NCBI GenBank assembly: GCA_029582155.1
Contig: CM055900.1
Span: 42,901,624-42,965,623, forward strand
DNA from: Panopea generosa
Taxonomy: Eukaryota > Mollusca > Bivalvia > Adapedonta > Hiatellidae
Direction: 5' to 3'
Length of the DNA stretch: 64,000 bases
Shown: positions 35,370 through 49,570 of the stretch, one piece after another
Layout: each line of letters starts with the position of its first letter
Numbering within the stretch: the first letter of the stretch is position 1
Notes under the pieces: generated by a model
What the model was told of the DNA's origin: nothing
Database searches by the model: none
Seen by the model: the letters and a program-made list of their open reading frames with translations, nothing else
Translations under genes and position numbers: made by a program

Positions 35370-38300
35370 GTAAAATAAATATTTAATAAATTATTAATTT
35401 TGATAATTTGTTATAAAATTGTTGTATATAACATCTGTAACATATTCAACTTGACTAGTTTGTAAACGGTGCGTTTATATTAAATGCTGTTATTAACTTA
35501 GGGGAAGGAATCTCACAAAGACAATGATTGTTGACGTATTAAGTTTATGCATGTACATTTTTCAAGATTAATTACCTATAAACAAGTTGGAGTAAGCGAT
35601 AAAATCTACGTGCCAATAATCCATATGACATCACAATCGTTGCCACCGATAATGTAGGTAAATAATAGTTTATTTAATTGCAGTCTTCAATTCCAATTTT
35701 CTTAAATCTATTGGACTATTTTAAGTAATAAAAACAATTGAAAAGAAAACGGTTTATTACGTTTCTTTGCTATTAATTGATGAAATGATAAGTAAGTAAT
35801 TACATTCGGAATATTTTTCACTTCTTTGCGAATTAAATTATCATGTTTGTGATTTACTCCGCAAATCATATTTGTTGATCATGACGTCATGATTTATAAC
35901 AAAAAGTTTATGATGTCAGATTAATTTAGTTTAATAATACAATGTTAATGACAACAACAGTTTCAGTGAAGTTATTTTCTATTGATGTCAACTTGTATTA
36001 CATTTTAAGTAATAATTGTTTGGTCCAAAAGTTGGTCAACCGTTTCTACTGTTTTGCAGTTTTGTATCTGTTTTGCAGTTTTTCATCTGTTAACACTTCC
36101 CATAGATTCTAATAAAGTGATTCATTCAACTGTCACGCAATATATGTCATACTTACAAGGTAGCCTAGTAAACGTGGATAAATTGGATTATTAAAAATAA
36201 AGAAAAAAATTGTCACAAACACTGTACCATCTTTTTTCTGATATTCACTAAACTGCGTAAACATATTAATGTCTATTAAAACTTCTTCGAGTTGGTTGAC
36301 CGGCTATATCGGACAAGAATTATTACCCTTTATTGATGAAAAATGCCAATTCTTTACAGCGTAATACTGTAACACCTTTAATTTTCAACGGATCTTCACC
36401 AATTTTGGGTAGAATTAAATGTTATTGATGGAAATGTCCGACGTAACTCTTGACCATTTATTGCGGACCAAAATGGATATGATTGTAATCCTTTTTTTTT
36501 TCATTATTAACACTGTTGCTGGGTTGATAGACCTGAGTTTGGAGATATCATGTTGTTTTCCTTTCTTTCCTTTTCATTAACTATTTGTTTGTTTATATTT
36601 CGTGATAAAATCACTATATGTCTTTATTCTCATTACCCGTAAAACAGCTTCCAATAAATATGTGTTAACGGTTAATAAAATAAAAAAGGGTCTATATATA
36701 TAGACTAAAGAAAAAGAGAATGAAAATGTATATTTTGTATTTATCAGGATAAAGAGAGACCGTAAACTATTTGTAAAATTCGCTTACCTGTGAAAATGTT
36801 ATTTGCTATGATATAATTTGAATATGTAAAGAATACCGTCAAACTAGTTGTGAGTTGGTGTAATTAGAATATATTTGATAACGAATCTTGATTATGTCAT
36901 TACTGTCATTGTTGAGGAAAACATTTTGGTACATAGGTGTTCACATGTTATTTTGTGATCTTCCGTAATGTATTTAACAGCAAAGTAATACACTAATTTA
37001 GTAAACGTATTTGGTTCTATCAGTAGTTTTTGGTCGCCTGTTTAATTCGACCTCTTCTTAGAATTACCCATATAGTACATACTTATTTTGATTCCCTGTG
37101 CACGTGTCATTATTTGTAATAACCAACATTAACCAAACTTGCATTGAATGCGATAACAAAAAGAAAAAAAGGAAATCATAATGAAATATAATTGACTCAA
37201 TTACATCGAATAATACGCTTAATGATCGAACTACATTTCAGGCGAGTTAGTATTATTAGCGTAATGCTTTCTATTAGTTTACGTAGCGTAAGTTACCAAT
37301 GCATGTGCTTCAAAGTTTCTAATACGTATATTGTACTAGCATGTTACAAATAACTTTATTTTCAGAATGACTTCTGAAAAATTAGGCAAAGGACGCTGCC
37401 CCATGAACAAGGGAGCTTTCGAAGCAACGTGGATGGGACTCGGCGGATTTGTCCATAAGATCGGAGAACCAACGGTAACTGACGCCGATGAATGTAAACA
37501 TATATTTCATTATTTTATTTTATATAGCATAATTTATACTTATAAAAACCTTAAATCGAAATTAGTTTTTATTTTGTTGACACCTTCCAATGTCACTTGG
37601 CAGAAAGCACACAAATATTCCAAATGTTGCATAGGTTCAATGAAACATGACAATTCTAAGCATTTTTATAAAAAATCCCCAGGTGTTTTTTTTATGCCGA
37701 TTGAAGATACAAGTTAAATCTTTGTTTTGTACATTTATTAGTGCATGGTCGTTGCAGATGCAATTAAATCAGTTTTTTGAAGAAATATACGTTACTTCGA
37801 TGGTGTGTTAAGCTCAAAATATCATCTTCAGATTATAAAAATATGTTTATAGAAGTTGCGTATAACAACAATATACTTATAGAAAGGAGTTTTGTTTAGC
37901 CTGCTCGCCATGCAAATCTACTGAATCTGCAAAGAACATAATGGTTAATCGCTTTTTTTTCAATACAAATGTAGGATTGGAAATAAATATAGTAAATTAA
38001 AATGTGTTTAATTCAGTCTGATTTTGGATTTTGATGTAGATGGAATTCGAACCATTTCAGTTTGTCAAACGTAAAATATTTTGTGAGACGGGCACTTCAA
38101 AATATGATTCAAAGTTCATTATTGATATTATGCATACTTTGAACTTTCCATGTTTAGACCACAAGAGGTAAATGCTAAAAAACGAAATTAAAACTCCATA
38201 ATCATGATAACCACTCATCACAACATCAAAATAAGCAATTGCCGTTTTTTTTTCTCTACAAAATAGGAGCTTATGCCAAAAATAATTTATGTCAATAACT

Positions 38301-41300
38301 GTTTCAAACAGTAAATCCTCAAAATTTCACGTATATTAATTGAATTATCATGTTTAGTTCCAGTTCCAGTCCCAAAAGTTCAATATCAAGTTCCAGATCG
38401 GGATCTAAGAAAAAAAGCCATCAAGGTTAAAAAAATTGAAATGAATATCGAGAGCAATACAAAGACACACCACACTGACGAGTTCGATATAACCGATGTC
38501 AAAAAGGAAAAGCCGTCTCTGGTTGTAAGACGTGGACAACCGTTTGATGTCAGTGTCGTATTCAACCGAGTATACGACGAAACAAAAGACGACCTCCGAA
38601 TTGTATTTAAGTTTGGTATGTATATAATGAATGATCACTTAAATCTACTTATTTAATGTTTAGTTTTATTTAAAATGGTATGATACAGTTTTGTCCAATA
38701 TATATCAAACATAGGCTTGTTTGCCTTGTACACTGCACACATGAATGTTGTCGCATTTGTAAGATTGTAATCTGACAGAGCTACTTTTAAAATGTATATA
38801 CGTCATATATGTATGCTCGTGCGGGTGTGTGTCGTTGTGTACGTATGTGCGTGTGTGTGAAAAATAAATAGAGCATATTGTTCAGTTTCATCTCCATGTC
38901 TCTGTTTTAGGTACTATTTGTAGTTATGTTGAGAGTGAAGGTTTAGATACTACCAGTATTCATCTTGTTGATACGTTTCAGTGTCACAGTTTGAATGTTT
39001 AGCTAAATGCAGTATAGCATTACTTTAAAATATGAAAACGTACGTTTAACCGGAGACGATTTTGCATCGATGTGAAATAAGTTTAGACAACTTAGACAAA
39101 TCGCGCCCCAAGTCTTCCTGGGTAGAACCAGTATTAAGAACTATGTGGATAAAGTCTAGCTAAAAAAAGAAACTCACATAGCCGTTGCAGAGGATCGAAC
39201 CCCACGACCTTCCGATCTAGGATGCGATGTACCGCACAACGTGTTTTAATAAGATCAATAATAAACTCACTCATGTTAGAACCAAACGAAACAATACATT
39301 TAAATAGTATTTTTTACGAATATGTTGCGTAACTTGGTCATGAACTGCTGATACTATGAAATACAAAGATATCGTTTATTGCATTCAGGATGTATGTTTA
39401 TTCCAGGTGACACACCCAACCCCTCAAAGGGAACATATGTTGGGTTTATGCTCTCTACTAAAGACATCCCTAAAAAGTGGGGTGGGTTTATCAAGAAGAC
39501 AGACGGAAACACCTTACACCTGAAGATAAACACACCGGCTTACATTCCTATTGGAAAATGGAAACTTTCGATTGATGTCAACACAGGTGTCAGTGTAGAA
39601 AGTTACTTAGAGCCGAATCCGATATACATGCTGTTTAACCCGTGGTGTAAAGGTAAATACGAATAAATTATTGAACTGTTCGTAATTGTTGACACGATCA
39701 TTTAGAAACACGATACGAAGCCAATCATATAACAACTAACAAAACGCAGTCAATCATATAGGAGCTAACATACTAAGTTTTATTCAGTTTGTTTCATGCA
39801 GTGAGTAACTAAATATACAATATCCATAACAATCCTATGTTTCGGTTTGGAAGCCAATCATATAAGAGCTAACATTCTCAGTTTTACTCAGTTTGTTTCA
39901 TGAAGCGGGTAACTAAATATACAATATCCATCACAACCGCATGTATCGATTTAAGACGTATATTATATTTGTTATTCTCCATTATACCAAAGTCTAATTA
40001 AAACAAAAACACTGATTTAAACAATCGGACAACATTAAACAACCGACACATGACGTGGAATGTCAGACTGATGTAATGAAGTTCAGTAAAACCTGTTTAA
40101 AACATTGTTTTGAATCGCAGAAGACAAACATACACAATTGCATCGAGTACAAAAGAGCTCAATTTGCTTGTTCGTTCTACAGCTGAATTATGAACAAGTT
40201 GTCCAATGGTAACTCGTCCCAAGAAAACTTGTCCCATAATTCGAGACCACCTGTCCTATATTTAAAGACAGCTCGTCCATTCAAAATACAAGTCATTAAT
40301 ATAATTAGCCTTTTCAGGGATCATCTAATTAAAACAAAATGTTAACAAATTTAGCTCGTCAGTTCATAAGAAGAAGATTTATTAAAGGCACCTGCTGACC
40401 ATTTCAAGACATTAAATCTTCTTTTAATGATTCAATCCCAACTGCTTTAGAAACCAAGATATTTGAAAAAGTACCTAAAATAGATGAAAAAACAAGTTCC
40501 TGTTTTCCCATAATTCCTATGTAACAACCAATGTCACCCTTCCCGCAAAAGACTCCAGCAACTTAAGTTGAACAAACTTAAAACCCCTACTGATTGGAAT
40601 CGTTTATACCAAACATTAAAAAAGGTTGCTGGTCAGGTCTTGAGAATATGGTTTTTAAATTACAATGATCCTATGCTAAACTAATACATTCTTTGGGCAG
40701 AGTCATTTTAATCCAAGGCTTTTAACTTAAATAAATATGCAGGAAAATGATTAGGTGATACTAAATCATATTACCATAGCTCCAGACCTTGCACTTTCGT
40801 AGGGATTTATTTTTTAATTTTGAAATATACAATTGATTAGCCCCCGAGCGACGTCAAATTTGACACCAGTGTCATGGTTTGAACAAGGCATTTTGTTAAA
40901 ATACTTACACAAAATTTAATGGAAATATATCTAGCGGTTTCATAAAAGAATTCATTTAAAGCAAATATTAACGACGGAAGAACGGACAGACGGCGGACAC
41001 AGGGCGATGCGAGTCTTAGTATCAAGTGAGCTTATAACTAAAACGTCACGGTACCGACCATGCATTTGTGAAATAATGTTCCCCACCTTTGTCGATTATT
41101 GTTGTTTTATCTTATACATTCAAAACACTGACAGAATCCTGTTTCAGTTTCAGTTGGCCTATGTTTAATTATATTTATTTGTTCAGAATAGCATTATTGT
41201 AATTAATGTAGTAGAAAGTTATTATTATTATTATTATAACAGACTACGATGTTTTATAGTTGCGGTGTGGTATAATCTTAGCTATAATTGGATATTTGCT

Positions 41301-44300
41301 CTTATTATATATATGCATAAGCAGGAGAAACCTATTGTTGTCAGTAAATTATATGTCTGAGACAGGTCTTTTAATCTTGTATAGATCTTGTATTTAATTT
41401 GTGTAAAGATATTTCATTGGATAAAATTCGTGTATAAAGTATCATGTCATTAATTCCTGCAATTGTAATGAATAATTAATGATAAGGACATATTTATAAA
41501 ATTCATATCGGAATACTTATTTGTGACATGTCTAAAGTTTAAAGTTATTAAATGCACATACATTGGTTTATTTATCTTGAATCATTACGATCATATGAAT
41601 ACGTTTGTAAGATGATTTATAACGACACTTACACACTAGTGTATTGTAAGAATTATGCTATATTAAACTATATTTGTTTTCTTATTACGCATATAGCAAC
41701 TAAATAATCTAGGTGACCAGATAGGTAGACTCTGTGGTCAGCAGGTGTAGACACCGTCATATGGACGTGGCAATTATTAATAACTCAATATATGTAAATG
41801 GAATTAAACTGAACACGTGTGAAATGACCTCATACACTTACATGTATATCATGTATGTATTGGAGTATTGTCTGTAAGGTTTTACCGAGCACGCATATAT
41901 CCGAAAATTAATTTTCGGTGTCGGAACGTAAATATTAATGTTACTGTTGATAAACCGAAACAATAAATTGATAAATCGGCATCGTATTTCACTCAAGAAA
42001 TAGTCGGACGGGGAGACGTTTAAACACCCGGACATAATAAATGGGTGCTAGGAAAAACCTTACGGACAATACACGAAAATAATTTATTATGACAGAGGAT
42101 CCATTCGTTTAATCGCACACATAATAAATACGTGTGTGTGTATGTGTATGAGAAAACATGTCTTGTGGTAAACAATTGAGTAGCCACTGGTGATCTAGTG
42201 AGTTTACGGGTGAGCTCATCCGATCGGTGCGTGTTCATTCTCAGGATAGCGGAGTTTTTGCTTTATAGCATTTAATCTTGTTCATCCTAATTCACTTTCA
42301 AACTGTATTACAGATGACCAGGTCTATATGCCGGAGGAACATTTGAAAAAGGAATACATCCTAAATGAAACTGGGACAATATTCGTGGGAAGTAAAAAGA
42401 CAATAAGCGGTAGAAAATGGACATTTGGACAGGTAATCATACTTGAATGATATATTGTAAATCTGTATACGTGCATTATCAAACTTATAATGTATATAGC
42501 TTTGTATGGACGCGTGCTTGAATGTTTACATGGCAAAAATACATATGTGAATGGAAGCGTGCTTAAATGTTCATACGGCATATTTGTATATAGATTGGGT
42601 GTATATTGTTCAGCAATTCATTTTCGTAATATCTTTGTATGGAAGCTTACTTGGGTGTTCACATTACACATTAATCATATTATTGTCCGTTATGGAAGTT
42701 TACTTGGATGTTCACATAACACATTGATCATGTTAATGTCCGTTATAGAAGCTTACTTGGATGTTCACATAGCATACTGATAATGTTAATATCCGTTATA
42801 GAAATGAACTTGGATGTATACATAGGAAGCTTACTTGTATGTTAACATAACACATTAATCATATTATTGTCCGTTATGGAAGTTTACTTGGATGTTCACA
42901 TAACACATTGATCATGTTAATGTCCGCTATGGAAGCTTACTTGTATGTTCACATAGCATACTGATATTGTTAATGTCCGTTATGGAAGCTTACTTGGATC
43001 TTCACATAGAATACTGATCCTGTTAATATCCATTATAGAAATGAACTTTGATATATATATAGGAAGCTTACTCGTACGTTAACATAACACATTAATCATA
43101 TTATTGTCCGTTATGGAAGTTTACTTGGATGTTCACATAACACATTGATCATGTTAATGTCTGTTATAGAAGCTAATTTGTATTTTCACATAGCATACTG
43201 ATCATGTTAATGTCCGTTATAGAAGCTTATTTGTATTTTCACATAGCATACTGATCATGTTAATGTCCGTTATAGAAGCTTATTTGTATTTTCACATAGC
43301 ATACTGATCATGTTAATGTCTGTTATGGAAGCTTACTTAAATGTTTACCTACCACACTCATCAATTAAATATACGTGAACGAAAATGTAAGTGATTGTTC
43401 ACTTGTAATGTAAATGTCTCTTTAATTAAGGAAATATTTTTTAAATGTTATGGTATGTGTATGGAAGAGGATCGGTACGTTTGCACAGCATACTTAAACT
43501 GTTCACATAGCTCACTTATAATATAAACATATGTGTTTGTAAGTGTATTTGCGTTATCAAACTGTAACATATGATGAAAGTGTTAGGTAATTGGAGCGTA
43601 CTCGAATGTTCACATACCATACATATGATGCAAGTGTTAGGTAATTGGAGCGTACTCGAATGTTCACATACCATACATATGAGGCAAGTGTTAGGTAATT
43701 GGAGCGTACTCGAATGTTCACATACCATACATATGATGTAAGTGGCAGGTTATTGGAGTGTACTCGAATGTTCACACAGCATACATATAGTGTAAGTGTC
43801 AGGTTATTGGAGCATACTTGAATGTTCACAATGATTCCATATTATGTATGTGTCAGTTTGTTTTTTTAAGACATTATAGTGGCACCCTTACAATTTTAAA
43901 AAGATAATTGAATAAATAAATATTTCCATATGTTATTTGAACACCAGTGATGTCTTATTGTAGTATATGCTATGCCAGCATTTGCTTTGCTCATCCGCAG
44001 CAACAAATCAAGCCCCTATGAACCATTTGAAAATAAGTCCAACCAACTTACATAGGACTATCTTAAGCGCAAGAATCTTGCTAACGTGACAAAAATGACG
44101 CAATTGTGTAGTGAGACGTTTAGTAAAACCTATATGACATTTTACACGGCATTTTCATTAATTATTATAAACATCTGTGTATAGAAGCCTACTTGAATAA
44201 CATAGCATACTTATAGTGTAAACATGTGCTGATGGGAACGTGTGTGAATGTCAAGTATGTTTATAATGTAAATGTACGATTAATGGAATGTTTTTGAAGG

Positions 44301-47300
44301 TTCTCATACTATATAGTTACATTGTAATGTAAATGCCTGTGCATGGAAGCGTTTTTATTGATGTTCAAATAATATACTTACAATTTAATTGTCCGTGTAG
44401 TTCATCCTACTTTGATATTGACGCACATATATTGAACCACATATAAAGTAAATATATGTGAATGCTCAAACAGAATACGTAAAATGTACGTGTCTGTGTA
44501 TGGACGTCTGCTTAAAAGTTTAATAACACACTTATAACACAATATTAATGTCAGATAATAAGAGCCTGATTGAATGTTCGCATAGCATACTTATAATGTA
44601 AACACCAGTGTACGGAAATGTTCCTGATTGCTCACAAAGCATACTGATAGTGTATCTGCCCATTGAAGTTCATGCATTTATTTTAAATATTTATTGATCA
44701 GCAAAACTTGGTGTATTTGTTTCAAATATAATTATCTTTTAAAATGTGTAAATTCTGGGGTTTTTTTTAATTTTATGACTCCGACGACGGTTAAATTAAG
44801 GGAAATGCTCATTTTGTCCTATTTTTCGCATTTAAATATTTGTTTATATTATAAAGGAATTCTTCCCACACAAAGATATTTAGTTGATAAGTGTCTAGTT
44901 CGCTCTGAGTTATATGTGTAAATGTTTTTTCAACAGAACGTCCACTGTTAAAACCGTGATATATTTGCATAAAATGGCTTAATATATATGAAAATTGCAT
45001 ATTTTCGCTGTACATGTACATACATACATACATACATACATACATACATACATACATACATACATCGATTTTGTTTTGTATGCAAGAAAAATAATCTTAC
45101 ATTGCATTTCCGTTTAAAATAGAAAATTCCGTCCCCTGGGATAACTGTTTTCGCAGGAATTCGGCAGGGCCTCGTTCACTCTGAAACAAACTTGATCCCT
45201 CGGGACCTTATTTTCTTTCCGAACCTAAAACGCAGATAAGACATTCATAATGCTTTCCTTAGCTGACTTTCTGCTTTGCGATGTTATCAGAGAAAGAATT
45301 TTGTACTACCATAAAACGTATATATCAATATTAAAGATCGATCAATAAATATATACAAATATATATAAATATGCATGTATATTGTTAATAGCATGAGCGT
45401 AGTTGAGTTTGTACATGTTTTAAATAAAAGTATTATGCAACTATTTATGTTTCAGTTCGAAGAGGACGTGCTTGACTGTTGTTTATATCTCTTGGACAAA
45501 TCTACGATGAAAGATCATGCAAAGGGCGACCCGACAAAAGTATGCCGGAAACTGTCAGCAATGGTAATCTTAAAATTTCATGTGATATTGTTTGCAGTCT
45601 CATTCAATTCATATCCTCAAGGACGCTTCGTTAACGGATCTGACGCTGACGCACAGATGCCACGTAAAGATGACATTTCCTCCAGCCAATCAGAGGATTG
45701 TTTTCAAGGTTTTGAAAGCGAAAGTAGACATCTATTGTACCGGAAGAAAAATCTATGTTTGGCTGGGATTCAAATAATCATGTGCGATTTTACCTGTTTA
45801 TAATTATTACGACGAAAATTCAATAATGGCAGTGCCCATGTTTTTAATACTTGTATATGACTTTCGAAAGTTTTAGAAACCAGGGAGACGTAACCGGGAC
45901 TTTTTTTCATTTATACATCAACATATGTTAATAACTATGACCGAATCAACAACCGCATTGAAGGTTATGCGTCAGCTGTTGAGACGAGTACTCTGGTTGG
46001 TTGATATAAAAATAGATAAAAAAGCGAAATTGGAAACAAAGTTATTCTAGAGAAGAATTTAAATAGGTCGTCATTAGATCTTACATTTAAAAAGTTCGTG
46101 TACTTTAGTCAGATTGATTTTGTGGATGAAAGTTTTTTGTTTACAAGGAGTCTTTGAAAAGAAAATAAGAAAAATGAATGTAGATGTTTTCCTACCCAGT
46201 ACCTATACGCTTAAAGTTTTTAAACGAACATAATCTGTTATGACCAACTTTTTTTCAAACGGACCGATCGGTATCCTTCAACAACGCTGATAATACGTAG
46301 TACATTTCACTTTCTTATCTATTAAAACTGAAATACACAACGTTCTGTTTGTGCGTCGTTTTTCAGGAAGAGTATATATATTTACAAGTACGTTGTTTAG
46401 ATCGAATACTATTGATCCTGTTTAACAAACACGTGTTGCTATAGTAAAGATTCTTCTATAAAAAATTACATTGTTGTTCCAGGTTATGATGGGATCACTG
46501 TTCATCTTTGCAGAGGGGTCGGAGTACTGCAAATGGGTGTCATGTTCATTTAATCTTTATTGCCATGTTCATCGAACAGAGACATTATACAGTACTGCAT
46601 ATTTACAAACATCGTCCTTAACACTTTCAAGTTTTTGAGTAGCTAAGCACACTGTCCTTTCGACAGCTCGTTTTCAATCATATCGATAAAAACTACGTTT
46701 TATTAAATGGGTTGCATACATGTACAATTCAAACATGACCAGAAATTTCCGAAATAGTATGAATTTTACCATTTTGGCAGAGTATTTCCTATTTCTAATA
46801 AGCGACGAAGTTAAGGGTTTGTATACTGGGATATTTTATTATTATATTTGCATTACATGATTATACGATCAATGTTTAAACCAAGTATCCAGTGAAAAAT
46901 TATTATCATTGTCATTTTGTGATGAGAAGACTACTATAAGTAAATGCCATTAAGGCGTCAAAGAAATAATTATTATAACACAATTAAAAACAAGGAATAC
47001 ATTCACTTTAGGATGTTGTATCAAACAACATTATTGTAATGGTATATGTATGTGATATGCATAGTTAATTAGGTGGAAATTTATGAATGTTTGATCATTT
47101 AAATCTGATGAACAATATGTTTGTCCATATCACAGATCAACTCGCCAGATGATAACGGCGTGTTAACGGGAAACTGGAGTGGGAAATATCCTGCGGGAAA
47201 ATCCCCTGTCTCGTGGGCCGGAAGTGTTTCTATATTACAAGAGTATTATAAGGAAAAGAAGCCTGTGAAGTATGGACAGTGTTGGGTGTTTTCCGGTGTA

Positions 47301-47767
47301 TTGACAACAGGTGAGAGTTAGAACTCTGTGTACTATATATTATAAAACCAAACTACATAAGACAGGATCATATTTTATATTATTTCTTTATAGTATTTAA
47401 CTGTAAAATAATATTTCATAGTGCAGTATCCAATGTGATAGATATGCAATATATATTTCAAAGAATGTTCTATCTCTTAGTAAAATGTTATATTCTAAAG
47501 ACAGTTAAGTCTTCCTCATGATTACTTTACTGTTTATATTAAAAACAATCTAAATAATGATCTAAATGTGTGTATTTAAAAGGAAGTAGTTTTGTCCTAA
47601 ATCGAATTAATTATTCATTTTTAATAAGTCGTTTTTCAAATTCAATTATCTATTTGAACAGTTCATCTCCAAATAATTTTATCTTTTTCACAGAAAGTCA
47701 TGCCCCTGAAGCTTATAAAATTATGTTTAACATATCATAATTTATATGCATGTACATATATAATATA

Positions 47768-47821
<54 letters not shown>

Positions 47822-49480
47822 AACCAACTAGACAGGTTTTCATCAGATCGTTCACCAATGATCTTAAATGATCGCAACTGTAAATGTCGAACATTTCACA
47901 CAAAAAAACTGAAAGGTAAATGTTACGTTTTGCGAAATTCTTCTGCAAAACTGCATTCTAAAAATAACGTAGATACCCCAAAAACATAAAGAAAACGATA
48001 ACGTATTACTTTTGTTATTCTTCAGTTTGTCGCGCCTTGGGCATTCCAACACGTAGCGTTACAAACTTTGAATCGACCCACGACACTGACGGTAGTGAAA
48101 CAATTGACTATCACTTTGGCGCCGACTATAATAAACTGGAAGATTTAGATTGCGATTCGATATGGTATGTAAAAAATAGTTTTCATTACATTAGTGTTCG
48201 GTAAAAGAATGCCGAGTAGGACGCATATATTATTCGGGTAAATCAAGGCAATTCTAACCTAACTATTGGCTGATATCTGATAAACACTAGTTAATGGCAA
48301 TACTGTAATTATTGACATTATAAAAACAGTGCCGACGTTGGAACAGAGGACACAAATATGTTTGAAAAGTAAAAAAAGCCTTATAATAGGTGTGTACTCC
48401 GAAGTCTTTAATAGATACACGAGTCTGTCTTTGCATGGAGACGATCAAGGAATTCATTATTCTGATGGTTATATTATCCTGCTCTACGGCTAACAACAGT
48501 CGACGTTCATTCCCGAGTAGACACGTAAACAATAAAATTACAGAGCATGTATTTTTTATCCTTTCAGTAAACATAGTTGTGTTACTATATTTTACATTGA
48601 AACTCTTTATTAAGGAACTTCCACGTGTGGAACGACGTGTGGATGACACGGCCTGATCTTCCTTTAGGTTATGGCGGCTGGCAAGCAATTGACGCGACAC
48701 CACAAGAGACAAGCGACGGTAAGTGTGTCTATATAGCTTAAATGACTTAAACTCTTTCGTCTTATAGGTCCCTTATTATAATAGAAGTTATAAATTCGCG
48801 ATATTTTTGAGGAAACAAATAAATAAAAACGTTAACTTTTATGCTTTTGGGCGTTTTTTTGCAAGCATGAGCAGTGATGAAGCAAACACCAACTACGGAG
48901 GAATTGGTCACAAGAATAATGCACGATTCCGAATCCGAATTTGAGTTAGAAATTTCTGTACCTGTGTAAGCAAGTGCCCGATTTATGTTTTAAAATAAAA
49001 CTATTTTAACAAAAAAGGTGTAAACGGTTTTATGCTTCATTTGATGCATCTATTTTATTGTTTCTGTGAGTTTGACCTGTTCAACAGGTATATCGGTCAG
49101 AAATTGCAAAATAATTTATAAAAAAAAATATTTTATATATTGTTTAAACAGTTGTTTATTTAAATACATTGTTATAAATCGCAATCACAAACATATATCT
49201 GCCGCCGAGAGTATTGTGAGAAATTTGGCGCCGAAAGAGTTTAAGTCGCATAAATTATAAATTTTGCACATTTTATCATAACATTATAATTGTATTTAGT
49301 TTTCCCTTAACAACGCAAGCAAAAATTGTTTTTTGACATATTGACTGCTTTGTGCTCTCATTTCTGTACTCTTTTTAGAATAGCATCCATTGTTTTCACT
49401 GTTACTTTTGTGTTGCAAATATTATGATCTATTTTTTATACCATAGTAGTTGCCAATATCTATTAGATCTCTCTCTCTCT

Positions 49481-49570
<90 letters not shown>

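Noticed and set aside
37475..37480. Donor GTAACT as the end of TG exon 2
   Set aside because: It is a better consensus than GTAAAC at 37494 but leaves phase 0, whereas exon 3 needs phase 1.
46480..46560. Extra coding exon after TTGTTCCAG ([18 protein letters not shown])
   Set aside because: It has an acceptor-like start, but inserting it between exons 6 and 7 would split the conserved [12 protein letters not shown] junction and there is no fitting donor.
48287..48712. 141-codon minus ORF over TG exon 9
   Set aside because: It is antisense to a clearly conserved exon and has no recognisable motif; a shadow frame.
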